From CAWATZ01 sp963784995 (GTDB taxonomy: Bacteria > Planctomycetota > Planctomycetia > Gemmatales > Gemmataceae), in contig CAWATZ010000002.1 of the NCBI GenBank assembly GCA_963784995.1, forward strand, positions 1,364,001 to 1,428,000: DNA of 64,000 nt, read 5' to 3'. The notes under the pieces were generated by a model. It was not told the DNA's origin. It did not search any database and was given only the letters and a program-made list of their open reading frames with translations. Positions 18,584 to 26,472 of the stretch are shown one piece after another (within the stretch, counting starts at the first letter, position 1; every line of letters begins with the position of its first letter). The translations under genes and the position numbers were made by a program.

Positions 18584-20803
18584 TCAGGTGACGCTGATGC
18601 TGTCACTGCCGGTCAGCGAGCTGAACAGCGTGTCGGTGACGGTGACAGTCTGCGTCCCCCGCTTCCGCAGGATGGTCTGATTGACAAAGGTTTGGACGCC
18701 GGCATTGGCCGCCGTGAAGGTGCAGTTCGGCGGCAGCGTGGCCGTGCTGTCCGTGCTTGTGAACTTGATCGTGCCGGTGTAGCCGGTGGCGACGTTGCCG
18801 TAGGGGTCCAGCGCCGTGACGGTCAGGGTGAAGGCCGTCCCGTGGTGGACCGAGGCCGGGGCGCTGATGCTGAAGTGACTCGCCGCCGCCGGGTTGACCG
18901 TGATGCCGGTTTCCGAGCCGAGCAAGCCGTTGCTCCCATCGCTGGCTGTGATCGACTCGACGCCGGCCGTTTTCAGCGTGACGCTGAAGGTATGCGAGCC
19001 GTTGTCGGCGGCGGTGAAGGTATAGTCGGCGGGCAGGCCGGCCTGGGGATCGGAGCTGGTGAAGTGGACGGTGCCGGTGTAGCCGGTCAGGACGTTGCCG
19101 CTGGGATCGAGGGCGGTGACCGTGATGGAGCCGGCCACGCCTGCGGTCGTGGACGAGGGGAAACCGGTGACGCTGAAGGAGCCGGACGGTGCGGGGTTGA
19201 TCTTGGAGACGAAGCCGCTGCCGGGCGTCGTCTGCAAGGCGCCGGGCGTGGTGGGGAAATTGGTCGAGTTGGTGGTCCCATTCACGTAGACGTTGCCCGA
19301 GGGATCCTCGGCGATTCCCCAGCCGGAATCGTCGCCCGTGCCGCCGAGGTAGGTGGAGAAGAGCAGTCCCGAGCCGGCGGCGTTCAGGGTGGTCACAAAC
19401 GTGTCCAGGTTCAGGTAGCCGAAGGCGCCTGCCCCCTGGGTCTTTGTTGGCTGGAGCGGGTTGACGGTGGGGAAGTTCGTGGAGTTGGTCCAGCCGGTCA
19501 CGGTGGCGTTGCCGGAGCTGTCCACGGCGATGCTGGTGGCATCGTCCGCGCCATTGCCGCCCAGGTAGGTGGAGTACACCAGGGCCGATCCGGCGGCGTT
19601 GAGCTTGGTCACAAAGGCATCGCCATCGACGTTATTCGCATCGCGACCGCCGAACGCGGTCTGGAAGGCGCCCGGAGTTGTGGGGAAGTTGGTCGAGGAG
19701 GTTCCGCCCACCACGTAGGCATCGCCGGCCGAGTCCACGGCAATGCCCGGACCCGTTCCGAAGCCGCCATTGATCGAGTCGCTCTGCGGCGTGAAGCCGT
19801 TATTCCAGCCGATGCCGCCCAGCAAGGTGGAATAGACCAGCGACGCCGAGCCGGACAGTGATGGGTTGAACTTGGATATGAAGGTATTGGAGCTGCCGGT
19901 TAACGTCGTCTGGAAGGCGCCCGCTGTTGTCGGGAAGTTGCTGCTTCGAGTCCAACCAGTCACGTAGGCATTGCCGTTGCTGTCCACGGCAATGCCGGTC
20001 CCTTTCTGGATGGACGCGGAGCCGCCGAGGTAACTGGAGTAAACCAGCGAGGCCGAGCCGGACAGATTGGGGTCGATTTCCGCGAAGAACGCGGCCCCGG
20101 GAGCGGATCCCGGGAAACTTGGCTGGAAGGCGCCCGGAGTCGTGATCAGGCCCGCGATGGCAGTGCCTGTCAGGTAGGCATTGCCCGCCGCGTCAACGGC
20201 GATGGCTCCGCCCGGAGTGCCGTAGCCAACGCTTGTGCTGGTCGCCGTGACTCCAGGGAGGTACGTGGAGTAGAGCAGCCCGGAGCCCGTTGGATTGAGG
20301 ACCGTGGCGAAGCCTTCCCAGCCGTAAGGGCCGGTGGACTGGTAGGCGCCGGACAGGGCGTTGGCCGTGGTCGGGAAGGAGGAGCTGGCCAGGCCGGTGA
20401 CGCAGGCATCGCCGGCGCTGTCCACGGCGATGCCGCTGCCGGAAACGCCCGAGGCGCCGTTGCCACTCGAAAGCGGGCCATTGCCGAGGTAGGTGGCGTA
20501 GACCAGGGCGCCCGCGGCGTTCAGCTTGGCCACGAAGGTCCCGGAGCCGCTGGTCTGGAACGCCCCAGGCGTGGTTGGCAAGCTGGAGTCGGCGGAGCCG
20601 GTGACGTAGACGTTGCCCGCACCGTCCGCGGTGGTGGCATAGACGTTGCCATGAAAGTAGGTGGACCAGTCGAGGGATGCCGGGACGGCCCGGTCTTCCA
20701 GCACTTCGAGGCGGGGACGGATGACGGGACGCCGGCGTGGGCCGCTCTTCTGCGGACCCTTGCTGGATACCGTGCGCCACAGGTTCAGAAGCGTCGGCCA
20801 CAT
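18584..20803 (-). CDS. SBBP-repeat beta-propeller surface protein with Ig-like domains
   Basis: The 739-residue exported protein is a paralogue of the one at 4549-6204. The N-terminus is basic with PRLEVLEDRAVPA (about residues 30-42). Residues about 45-530 carry SBBP repeats (GIAVDSAGDAYVVGGTSSTN, then NFPTTPGAFQ), and the C-terminus has two Ig-like/filamin-type domains (TALDPSGNVLTGYTGTVHF and TALDPYGNVATGYTGTIKF). The ATG at 20803 follows AAGGAGAT. Unlike its paralogue, the gene is intact to its end. It is divergent from the small RNA copy 3, whose promoter box lies 34 bases beyond its start. It is presumably displayed at the cell surface. Confidence 0.85.
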   Translation of the reverse strand: MWPTLLNLWRTVSSKGPQKSGPRRRPVIRPRLEVLEDRAVPASLDWSTYFHGNVYATTADGAGNVYVTGSADSSLPTTPGAFQTSGSGTFVAKLNAAGALVYATYLGNGPLSSGNGASGVSGSGIAVDSAGDACVTGLASSSFPTTANALSGAYQSTGPYGWEGFATVLNPTGSGLLYSTYLPGVTATSTSVGYGTPGGAIAVDAAGNAYLTGTAIAGLITTPGAFQPSFPGSAPGAAFFAEIDPNLSGSASLVYSSYLGGSASIQKGTGIAVDSNGNAYVTGWTRSSNFPTTAGAFQTTLTGSSNTFISKFNPSLSGSASLVYSTLLGGIGWNNGFTPQSDSINGGFGTGPGIAVDSAGDAYVVGGTSSTNFPTTPGAFQTAFGGRDANNVDGDAFVTKLNAAGSALVYSTYLGGNGADDATSIAVDSSGNATVTGWTNSTNFPTVNPLQPTKTQGAGAFGYLNLDTFVTTLNAAGSGLLFSTYLGGTGDDSGWGIAEDPSGNVYVNGTTNSTNFPTTPGALQTTPGSGFVSKINPAPSGSFSVTGFPSSTTAGVAGSITVTALDPSGNVLTGYTGTVHFTSSDPQAGLPADYTFTAADNGSHTFSVTLKTAGVESITASDGSNGLLGSETGITVNPAAASHFSISAPASVHHGTAFTLTVTALDPYGNVATGYTGTIKFTSTDSTATLPPNCTFTAANAGVQTFVNQTILRKRGTQTVTVTDTLFSSLTGSDSISVT

Positions 20804-20836
20804 GGGGAGATCTCCTTCGTCAGGGGCGGCCTGCGG

Positions 20837-20842
20837 TACAAT
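20837..20842 (+). promoter_or_regulatory. Candidate -10 box for small RNA copy 3
   Basis: TACAAT lies within GGCCTGCGGTACAATGG, identical to the sequence before copy 1 and at the same 15-base distance from the first RNA stem. Confidence 0.45.
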
Positions 20843-20857
20843 GGCGATGCACTGCTG

Positions 20858-20938
20858 CCGGCGCGCAGACCGAGCGCCGGGGCGTGCCGAGGCCGGTGAG
20901 ACTTACGCTCGGCGGCGAGGCTCACTGGCCGCCTTTTC
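20858..20938 (+). ncRNA. Candidate structured small RNA, copy 3
   Basis: Stem 1 (CCGGCGC, 20858-20864, with 20874-20880) is perfect around the loop GCAGACCGA. Stem 2 (GGCCGGTGAG, 20891-20900, with CTCACTGGCC, 20921-20930) is followed by GCCTTTTCTCC. Relative to copy 1, one C-G pair of stem 2 has become A-U on both sides, which argues that the paired structure is kept. The layout SBBP gene / RNA / antitoxin is the same as around copy 1. Confidence 0.5.
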
Positions 20939-20971
20939 TCCTTGTCTCCAGTCCCCTGGCCGTTGCTGGCC

Positions 20972-21000
20972 TTACTCGGGCCAGCAGGCGGGGATACAAT
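20972..21000 (+). promoter_or_regulatory. Candidate promoter of toxin-antitoxin pair 2
   Basis: TTACTC (20972-20977), a 17-base spacer and TACAAT (20995-21000) resemble a sigma-70 promoter. The box sits in GGGGATACAATGC, shared exactly with the promoter of pair 3, about 40 bases before the antitoxin start. Confidence 0.55.
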
Positions 21001-21041
21001 GCAAGGATCGCCGAGGGCCCTTGGTTCCTGGAGATCCCGCA

Positions 21042-21263
21042 ATGGCTATTACCGTCGAAGCCGTGTACGAAAACGGCGTCCTCAAGCCCACGGAGCGATT
21101 GCCGCTCAAGGAACACGAGAAAGTTCAGCTCATCGTGCATCCGTACGTCAGCAAGCTGGCCGACTCCTATGGGATCATGGGATTTCAGGGGACCGTGGAA
21201 GAAGCCGATTTCTTCGCGATGGACCCCGAGCTGGACTACCCCCCGCCCGCGGAGGAACCATGA
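21042..21263 (+). CDS. DUF104-family antitoxin
   Basis: The 73-residue product has the DUF104 signature VEAVYENGVLKPTERLPL and ends in FFAMDPELDYPPPAEEP. It is almost identical to the antitoxin at 24916-25137. The start at 21042 follows GGAG. Its last codons overlap ATGACC, the start of the PIN gene, which is truncated here. The antitoxin is therefore an orphan that could still counter the toxin of pair 3. Confidence 0.85.
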   Translation: MAITVEAVYENGVLKPTERLPLKEHEKVQLIVHPYVSKLADSYGIMGFQGTVEEADFFAMDPELDYPPPAEEP

Positions 21264-21475
21264 CCTTTGCCCACCTGGCGACGGGTGATACCCTGTTCCT
21301 GGACGCCAACACGCTGATCCACCTCTTTGAGCCTCATCCCCAATGGGGAGCGCTTTGCCAGCAGCTGATTCAGCGCATCGACAACCAGGACCTGGTGGGA
21401 TTCACTTCCACCCACGTCGTCAGCGAAGTCTGCCACCGACTGATGACCGTGGCAGCGCACCGGGCCATGAGGCGG
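21260..21475 (+). pseudogene. Truncated PIN-domain toxin
   Basis: The first about 65 residues (TGDTLFLDANTLIHLFEPHP to SEVCHRLMTV) match the intact toxin at 25134-25634 almost residue for residue. Just after AHRAM the similarity stops and unrelated sequence follows. The C-terminal catalytic acidic residues are missing, so it should be inactive. The sequence after the break (GGCGGTACGTGTCGTGCTT, about 21472-21490) resembles stem 2 of small RNA copy 2, as if a deletion removed the toxin's end and half of a following RNA copy. Confidence 0.8.
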
Positions 21476-21537
21476 TACGTGTCGTGCTTCGCGTGTCTAA
21501 CTGTGTCCGTTCCAATTTCCGCCTCTTCCCACTCGGC

Positions 21538-24500
21538 TTACTTCTTCTCCTCGGGGCGTGGAGTTGTGGGCGGGTCGTTTTGCCCTGCTTTTGGACTGGC
21601 CCGCAGACGTTGACAGCGCAACAGCGATTGGAAAACCTCTGATCGCAGGGGGTCCGTGGGAGGAAGCAACGTCAGAATTTGGTGGTACTTGTCCTCCGCC
21701 TCCTTTGTCCGACCTTGTTTTTCCAGGAGCCTGGCCAGTGCGTAGCGGGGCCGGATGAACTTGGGGTCGATTGCGATTGCCTTGTTGTAATGCTCCTCGG
21801 CTTCCTTGGGCTGGCCCAGTTCAGCCAGGACGCCGCCCAGGTTGTTGTGGGCCCTGGGGATGTTGGGGTTGAGTTTGATGGTTTGTTCATATTCCAGTTT
21901 GGCCTCTTGCAGCCGGCGCCGGCTGTACAGGAAGTGGGCTAAGTCCAGGTGGCCTTGGTCCCAGCGCGGCTCGACCTCGGTTGCCTTTCTGAAGGCCGCC
22001 TCCGCCTCCTTGAACTGCCCCTGCTTGAACAGCACCGCCCCCAGATTGCTGCAGGGGTGTGCGACCAGCGGATCGAGCCGGATGGCCGCGCGGTACGCCT
22101 CGGCAGCCTTGTCAAACCGGCGCTGCTTCAGAAAGACATTTCCCAGCTCGTTGTTGGAGGCAAAGGCTTCCTTGGGGTTGACTCGGATGGCCGCGCCATA
22201 CGCCTTCTCGGCCTCCTCCAACTCTCCCTGCTCGAAGAGGATCCTACCCAACCAATGATGACCATGGGCCTCCCCGGGATCAATTTGGATGCCACGGCGG
22301 TATTCTTTCGCTGCCTCTGCAAGCCGGCCCTGATTGAACAGGAAGTCGCCCAGATAGAAATGGGCCGTGACCCGCCTGGGATCCATTTGGATGGCCCTTC
22401 GGTACTGCTTCTCGGCTTCTCCTCCTCGACCCCGTTTCTCAAGGAAAAGGCCCAGGGCCGCCTGGGCCTCGTAGTAATTGGGATCAAGCTCAAGGGCCTT
22501 GAGGATCACTTCTTCTCCCTCTTCGACTGCCTCATTATCCAGGAGAGTCAACGCCAGATTGCAATGATTGGCTGGATCGATAGGACGAAGGGCCAGGGCG
22601 ACCGTAAAAAAGCGTATGGATTCTTGCCATCGGGGAGGCCTCATTTTGGACAGAAAGTAAGCGAGACTGTGGTTGATCCAGAAGTCTCCCGGGGACTGCT
22701 TCTGCGCCTGGCGGAGCAAGGCCACCGCTTCTTCAATGGCATCGATTTTCCCCAAGGATACTCCCAGAAGATACAACGTCGAGGGGGGCAAATCATTCAG
22801 ATCTTCCGAGGCAGCCAGCTCCTTCAGTCTGGTCTCATCCAATCGTTCCAGAGCATTGCGTACCTTGGTTCGCCAGGGGTCGGGATCGACAGCGCGGGCC
22901 AGGGCCAGCAATTGTTTCCACCCGGCGTCCTCCTTCCCTCGCGCTTGTCCCTGGGCCCAGGCCCAATCGGTGAGTGCCGCGGCCAGTTCCAGAGAGATGC
23001 TCGTTCTCTGGATGCGCTCTACCGCTTCCTCTTGAGGCAATGCGATCACATCAATGCCAAACTCCCGAAACGCATGCTCATAGATAGGGTCCAGCTTGCC
23101 ATAATCAAGTTTCTCCCCTTTCACGGTTACCGGGAAGATACGGATCCTCTCCAACTTGGCGTCCATATCCAGGTCGGCATGACGCTCACGCACTTGCTGT
23201 TGCAGGGTTCGGTTAATCGTCCTTCCTGGCAGCAGAGAGACAGCTCGCCGGGCTGCTGCCAGGGCTTCCGCCTTCTTTCTTTGCTTCTGGAGTTCCTTCA
23301 CGTGATTCAGGATCGAACCAACTTCCCGTTCCTCCGCTGCCTGTTTCTGTGCGGACCACAGCCAGTTGCCCCCGACCAGAACAAGGGTCAGCAGAATGAC
23401 GCCTGTTGTTGCCCACACCACCGGCTGATGCCGTCGCGCCCACTTCGTCACTACCTGGAGGCAGGTGGGCCGCCGAGCCCGGATCGGCTCGTCCTGGAGA
23501 AATCGCCTCAGATCATCGGCCAGTTCCTGCGCTGCGGCGTAGCGCTCCGCGGAGTTCTTCTCCACCGCTTTCAGCACGATGGTTTCCAGCTCCGCCGGGA
23601 TGGCCTTATTCCTTTGGCGTGGCGGAGCAGGTTCCTCGAAGGCGATTTGCCGCAGGATCTCCTGCCGATCCTTGCCCTCGAACACCGGCCGCAGCGTCAG
23701 CAGCTCGTACAGAGTAGCTCCCAGCGAATAAACGTCGGTGCAATGATCGATGGGCACGCGCTTGGCCAGGGCCTGCTCGGGGCTCATGTAGCGCAGCGTT
23801 CCCACCAGGTCGCCGGTCATTGTCAAGCTGGCTTCGCCGTGCTGCACGTGGGCCAGCCCGAAGTCGGTCACCCACACCTGACCGCGCCGGTCCAGCAGCA
23901 GGTTGGCAGGCTTGACGTCGCGGTGAACGATGCCCACTTGATGGGCGTGGTCCAGCGCCTCCGCGGCCTGTACTCCAATCTCCGCCACGCGGCGGAAGTA
24001 GTCCCGGCCTCGCTTGCCTTCTCCGGTCAGCGGAGTGACGTCCATTGCCTGAACTGTTTGGCTGGCCGTGATCCCCTCGTGCGGAGCCGGATAGGGGGTG
24101 GTCCGCTCCTCTCCTGGGACCGCTGCCCCTTGTTTCTCCGTCTGCCGCAACTGCCGGATCACCTCGCTGAGCGGCTGGCCGTCGATCAACTGCATGGCGT
24201 AGAAATGGATGCCCCGCTCGCAGCCCACGGAGAACACCGGCACGATGTTGGTGTGGTGCAGACAGGCCGCCGCCCGCGCCTCGTTCTGGAAGCGTTGCAG
24301 CTGACGCGGATCGAGCATGGCCGCGAACGGCAGCACCTTCAACGCCACCCGCCGGTCCAGCGAGATTTGCTCCGCCTCGTACACCACACCCATGCCGCCC
24401 CGGCCAATCTCCCGGAGAATGCGAAAGTCGCCCAGCGTGCCGGTCACTGCCCCTTCGGGCCCCACTTCGGCAGCCCCGCCGATCCGCGACAGGTCGAGGA

Positions 24501-24672
24501 CGTTGAGCGACGCCAGCACCTTGCGCAGGAGTTCGGCGGCGTGCGGGAAGCGAGCGGCGTATTCCTCGACGTTGGGCTGCTCGCCCTGCCGTTGCCGTTC
24601 CAGGAACTCGTCGGCGACCTGGGCGACCAGCGATTCCAGCGACACCTGTTGCTGCACCGATGCCTCACTCAT
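21538..24672 (-). CDS. Serine/threonine protein kinase with TPR repeats
   Basis: The 1,044-residue membrane kinase is intact. A short N-terminal helical region is followed by a Hanks-type kinase (about residues 80-370) with IGRGGMGVVYEA, VALKVLPF, HRDVKPANLLLD and DFGLAHVQ. A membrane helix follows near 425 (TTGVILLTLVLVGGNWLW), and then about ten TPR repeats (about 650-1000), for example LGRILFEQGELEEAEKAYGA. It should phosphorylate cytoplasmic targets and sense proteins or signals outside. The ATG at 24672 follows GGAGAG. Its upstream region repeats the sigma-factor promoter region at 26302-26367, so both genes may be controlled together. It lies between two nearly identical toxin-antitoxin pairs. 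Confidence 0.9.
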   Translation of the reverse strand: MSEASVQQQVSLESLVAQVADEFLERQRQGEQPNVEEYAARFPHAAELLRKVLASLNVLDLSRIGGAAEVGPEGAVTGTLGDFRILREIGRGGMGVVYEAEQISLDRRVALKVLPFAAMLDPRQLQRFQNEARAAACLHHTNIVPVFSVGCERGIHFYAMQLIDGQPLSEVIRQLRQTEKQGAAVPGEERTTPYPAPHEGITASQTVQAMDVTPLTGEGKRGRDYFRRVAEIGVQAAEALDHAHQVGIVHRDVKPANLLLDRRGQVWVTDFGLAHVQHGEASLTMTGDLVGTLRYMSPEQALAKRVPIDHCTDVYSLGATLYELLTLRPVFEGKDRQEILRQIAFEEPAPPRQRNKAIPAELETIVLKAVEKNSAERYAAAQELADDLRRFLQDEPIRARRPTCLQVVTKWARRHQPVVWATTGVILLTLVLVGGNWLWSAQKQAAEEREVGSILNHVKELQKQRKKAEALAAARRAVSLLPGRTINRTLQQQVRERHADLDMDAKLERIRIFPVTVKGEKLDYGKLDPIYEHAFREFGIDVIALPQEEAVERIQRTSISLELAAALTDWAWAQGQARGKEDAGWKQLLALARAVDPDPWRTKVRNALERLDETRLKELAASEDLNDLPPSTLYLLGVSLGKIDAIEEAVALLRQAQKQSPGDFWINHSLAYFLSKMRPPRWQESIRFFTVALALRPIDPANHCNLALTLLDNEAVEEGEEVILKALELDPNYYEAQAALGLFLEKRGRGGEAEKQYRRAIQMDPRRVTAHFYLGDFLFNQGRLAEAAKEYRRGIQIDPGEAHGHHWLGRILFEQGELEEAEKAYGAAIRVNPKEAFASNNELGNVFLKQRRFDKAAEAYRAAIRLDPLVAHPCSNLGAVLFKQGQFKEAEAAFRKATEVEPRWDQGHLDLAHFLYSRRRLQEAKLEYEQTIKLNPNIPRAHNNLGGVLAELGQPKEAEEHYNKAIAIDPKFIRPRYALARLLEKQGRTKEAEDKYHQILTLLPPTDPLRSEVFQSLLRCQRLRASPKAGQNDPPTTPRPEEKK

Positions 24673-24709
24673 GGCGTTCTCTCCAGCAGCCGTGACCTCG
24701 GGCGTGACC

Positions 24710-24772
24710 TTCCTCCACCCATCTACCCCCCGTTCCGCGCCGAACGTGACAGGGGCGAGCGCGTTTTCCGCA
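24710..24772 (-). promoter_or_regulatory. Duplicated upstream control element (kinase copy)
   Basis: This stretch repeats the region before the sigma-factor gene at 26302-26367. Read on the minus strand both contain CCCCTGTCAC, a GC-rich spacer, then GGGGGGTAGATGGGTGGAGG. The similarity runs on into what are the first codons of the sigma gene, where the kinase copy has ACG instead of ATG. It is likely a promoter shared by the two genes, and recognition by the ECF factor itself is possible. Confidence 0.5.
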
Positions 24773-24845
24773 AAGAAGATCCACGGGTTTCGGTTCAGGT
24801 GTAACATGGCTGGACCGCCATTGCAAGCAGCCAGCGGTGCCGGCC

Positions 24846-24874
24846 TTATCCGAACTGGCGAGCGGGGATACAAT
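24846..24874 (+). promoter_or_regulatory. Candidate promoter of toxin-antitoxin pair 3
   Basis: TTATCC (24846-24851), 17 bases, then TACAAT (24869-24874) within GCGGGGATACAATGC, which is shared with pair 2. Confidence 0.55.
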
Positions 24875-24915
24875 GCAGGGATCGCTGAGTTCTCTTTGTT
24901 CCGGGAGATTCTGCA

Positions 24916-25137
24916 ATGGCCATTACTTTCGAGGCGATCTACGAAAACGGTGTCCTCAAGCCCACGGAACCGTTGCCGCTCAAGGAACACGAGAAAGTCC
25001 AGCTCATCGTGCAGCCGTACGTGAGCAGGCTGGCCGATGCCTACGGGATCATGGGATTTCAAGGGACAGTGGAAGAAGCCGATTACTTCGCGATGGACCC
25101 TGAACTGGACTACCCGCCACCCAAGGAGGAACCATGA
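24916..25137 (+). CDS. DUF104-family antitoxin
   Basis: The 73-residue antitoxin (MAITFEAIYENGVLKPTEPL) is nearly identical to the one at 21042-21263. It overlaps its toxin by four bases (ATGA at 25134-25137). The pair has its own promoter-like sequence and lies between the kinase and sigma genes on the opposite strand, so it has inserted into, or been copied within, the kinase-sigma arrangement seen at 7249-11432. Confidence 0.85.
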   Translation: MAITFEAIYENGVLKPTEPLPLKEHEKVQLIVQPYVSRLADAYGIMGFQGTVEEADYFAMDPELDYPPPKEEP

Positions 25138-25634
25138 CCTTTGCCCAGCTGGCGACAGGGGATGCCCTGTTCGTGGACGCCAACACGCTGATCCACCTCT
25201 TTGAGCCTCACCCCCAATGGGGAACGCTTTGCCAGCAGCTGATTCTGCGCATTGATAACCAGGACCTGGTGGGGTTCGCTTCCACCCACGTCGTCAGCGA
25301 AGTTTGCCACCGGCTCATGACCGTGGAAGCACACCGGACCCTGAACTGGCCCATCCCAGGCATCGGCAACCGTCTCCGCACGAACCCCCACGAAGTCCGC
25401 AAGCTGAGCTTGTTCCGCCAAGCGGTGGAGCAGATCGCCCGAAGTCAGCTTCAAATCCTGACCATCACTTCGGCCATCCTGGTCGCGGCCGTGGCGCTCT
25501 GCCAGCAGGAAGGTCTGCTGACCAATGACGCCATTATCGTGGCGCTGATGCAGGCGCACGGCTTGAACAAGATCGCCAGCAGCGACACCGACTTCGACCG
25601 CGTGCCCGGGCTGACCCGATACGCGCCGGTCTGA
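25134..25634 (+). CDS. PIN-domain toxin (VapC-like RNase)
   Basis: The 166-residue PIN RNase is complete: ALFVDANTLIHLFEPHPQWG (first Asp, about residue 15), SEVCHRLMTVEAHRT (Glu), LLTNDAIIVALMQ (Asp) and SSDTDFDRVPGLTR (Asp). It is the intact relative of the truncated toxin at 21260-21475 and a more distant relative of 6643-7131. It would be held in check by the antitoxin encoded directly upstream. Confidence 0.87.
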   Translation: MTFAQLATGDALFVDANTLIHLFEPHPQWGTLCQQLILRIDNQDLVGFASTHVVSEVCHRLMTVEAHRTLNWPIPGIGNRLRTNPHEVRKLSLFRQAVEQIARSQLQILTITSAILVAAVALCQQEGLLTNDAIIVALMQAHGLNKIASSDTDFDRVPGLTRYAPV

Positions 25635-25664
25635 CGGCAGAACTCCGTGGCCGGCTTGCGGCCC

Positions 25665-26297
25665 TCACGACGGCTCCTCCAGCAGGCCGTGGTCGCTCAG
25701 CACCTTTTGCAGCCGGATCAGGGCACGGCCGTACCGCTTGCGGGCGGCGGCCAGCTCGATCTCCAGCAGGCACGCGATCTCCTCGTAGGGCAGTTCCTCC
25801 GCGTGCCGCATCAGCAGGATTTCCTGGTCCGCCTCCGACAGTTCGGCCACGGCCCGGCTGAGGCGCTCGGCGAACTCGCGGGCCTCGGCCTGGCGGCTGG
25901 GCGAGGGGCCCCGGCTGACGAACGGTCGGGCCAGCAGCAGCGACGAGCGCTCCGGCAGCGGCACCTCACGATCCACGGAGCGGCGAACCCGCTGGCGGTG
26001 GTCGCGGCGCAGCTTCAGCAGCCGTTCGTAGGCGGTCTTGCGGACCCAAAGGTGAAAGGGCATCGGCCGGCGTCTGAGAAAATCGTCCATCCGCCGCACC
26101 ACCTCCAGCTGGGCCTCCTGCACGACGTCCGACGGGTCCACCCGGGCCCGCAACCCCGCGTCGAGGTGGAAGTCGATGAACGATTGCAGGTCGGGCCGAT
26201 AGCGAGTCAGCAAGCGATCCAGCGCCTGCCGGTCGCCGCTCTGGACCTGCTCCAGCAGGTCGTGCGTCTGCACCGAATCGGGTTTCACCTCGGGCAT
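25665..26297 (-). CDS. ECF-type sigma factor
   Basis: The 210-residue product has sigma region 2 (RARVDPSDVVQEAQLEVVRR, then LWVRKTAYERLLKLRRDHR; about residues 45-110) and region 4 (ELSEADQEILLMRHAEELPY, then ARKRYGRALIRLQKVL; about 145-205). The ATG at 26297 follows GGAGGAAAGCC. It is the counterpart of the sigma gene at 10860-11432 in the duplicated block, but here it is separated from its kinase by a toxin-antitoxin pair, and the two share an upstream element instead of an operon. Confidence 0.9.
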   Translation of the reverse strand: MPEVKPDSVQTHDLLEQVQSGDRQALDRLLTRYRPDLQSFIDFHLDAGLRARVDPSDVVQEAQLEVVRRMDDFLRRRPMPFHLWVRKTAYERLLKLRRDHRQRVRRSVDREVPLPERSSLLLARPFVSRGPSPSRQAEAREFAERLSRAVAELSEADQEILLMRHAEELPYEEIACLLEIELAAARKRYGRALIRLQKVLSDHGLLEEPS

Positions 26298-26301
26298 GGC
26301 T

Positions 26302-26367
26302 TTCCTCCACCCATCTACCCCCCGTTCAGCGCGGAATGTGACAGGGGAGCGATGGCTTTTTCCGAAT
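26302..26367 (-). promoter_or_regulatory. Duplicated upstream control element (sigma-factor copy)
   Basis: This is the counterpart of 24710-24772. On the minus strand CCCCTGTCAC is followed by a spacer, then GGGGGGTAGATGGGTGGAGG directly before the sigma gene start. The GGAGG serves as its ribosome binding site. Confidence 0.5.
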
Positions 26368-26413
26368 GAGAGCTGGTGGTGTTCCGGGATAGGTGTATGG
26401 AGGAGGTGCCGAG

Positions 26414-26465
26414 GCCGCAAGGAGCCCCGGGTTGCGGCCGAGCGGCGGAACCCGGGGGCTGCGGC
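26414..26465. repeat. Imperfect palindrome
   Basis: GCCGCAAGGAGCCCCGGGTT (26414-26433) pairs with gaps with AACCCGGGGGCTGCGGC (26449-26465). It lies between the sigma factor start and the DUF4058 stop. Confidence 0.5.
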
Positions 26466-26472
26466 AGGGCCA

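Noticed and set aside
17792..19861. A 689-codon open frame on the plus strand
   Set aside because: It starts out of frame in the DUF1080 gene and runs antisense through the SBBP gene, with low-complexity Gly/Arg/Gln composition and no homology signs.
21949..24804. A 951-codon open frame on the plus strand
   Set aside because: It lies antisense to the intact kinase-TPR gene, has no family signature and has His/Gln/Arg-rich composition typical of the antisense frame in GC-rich DNA.
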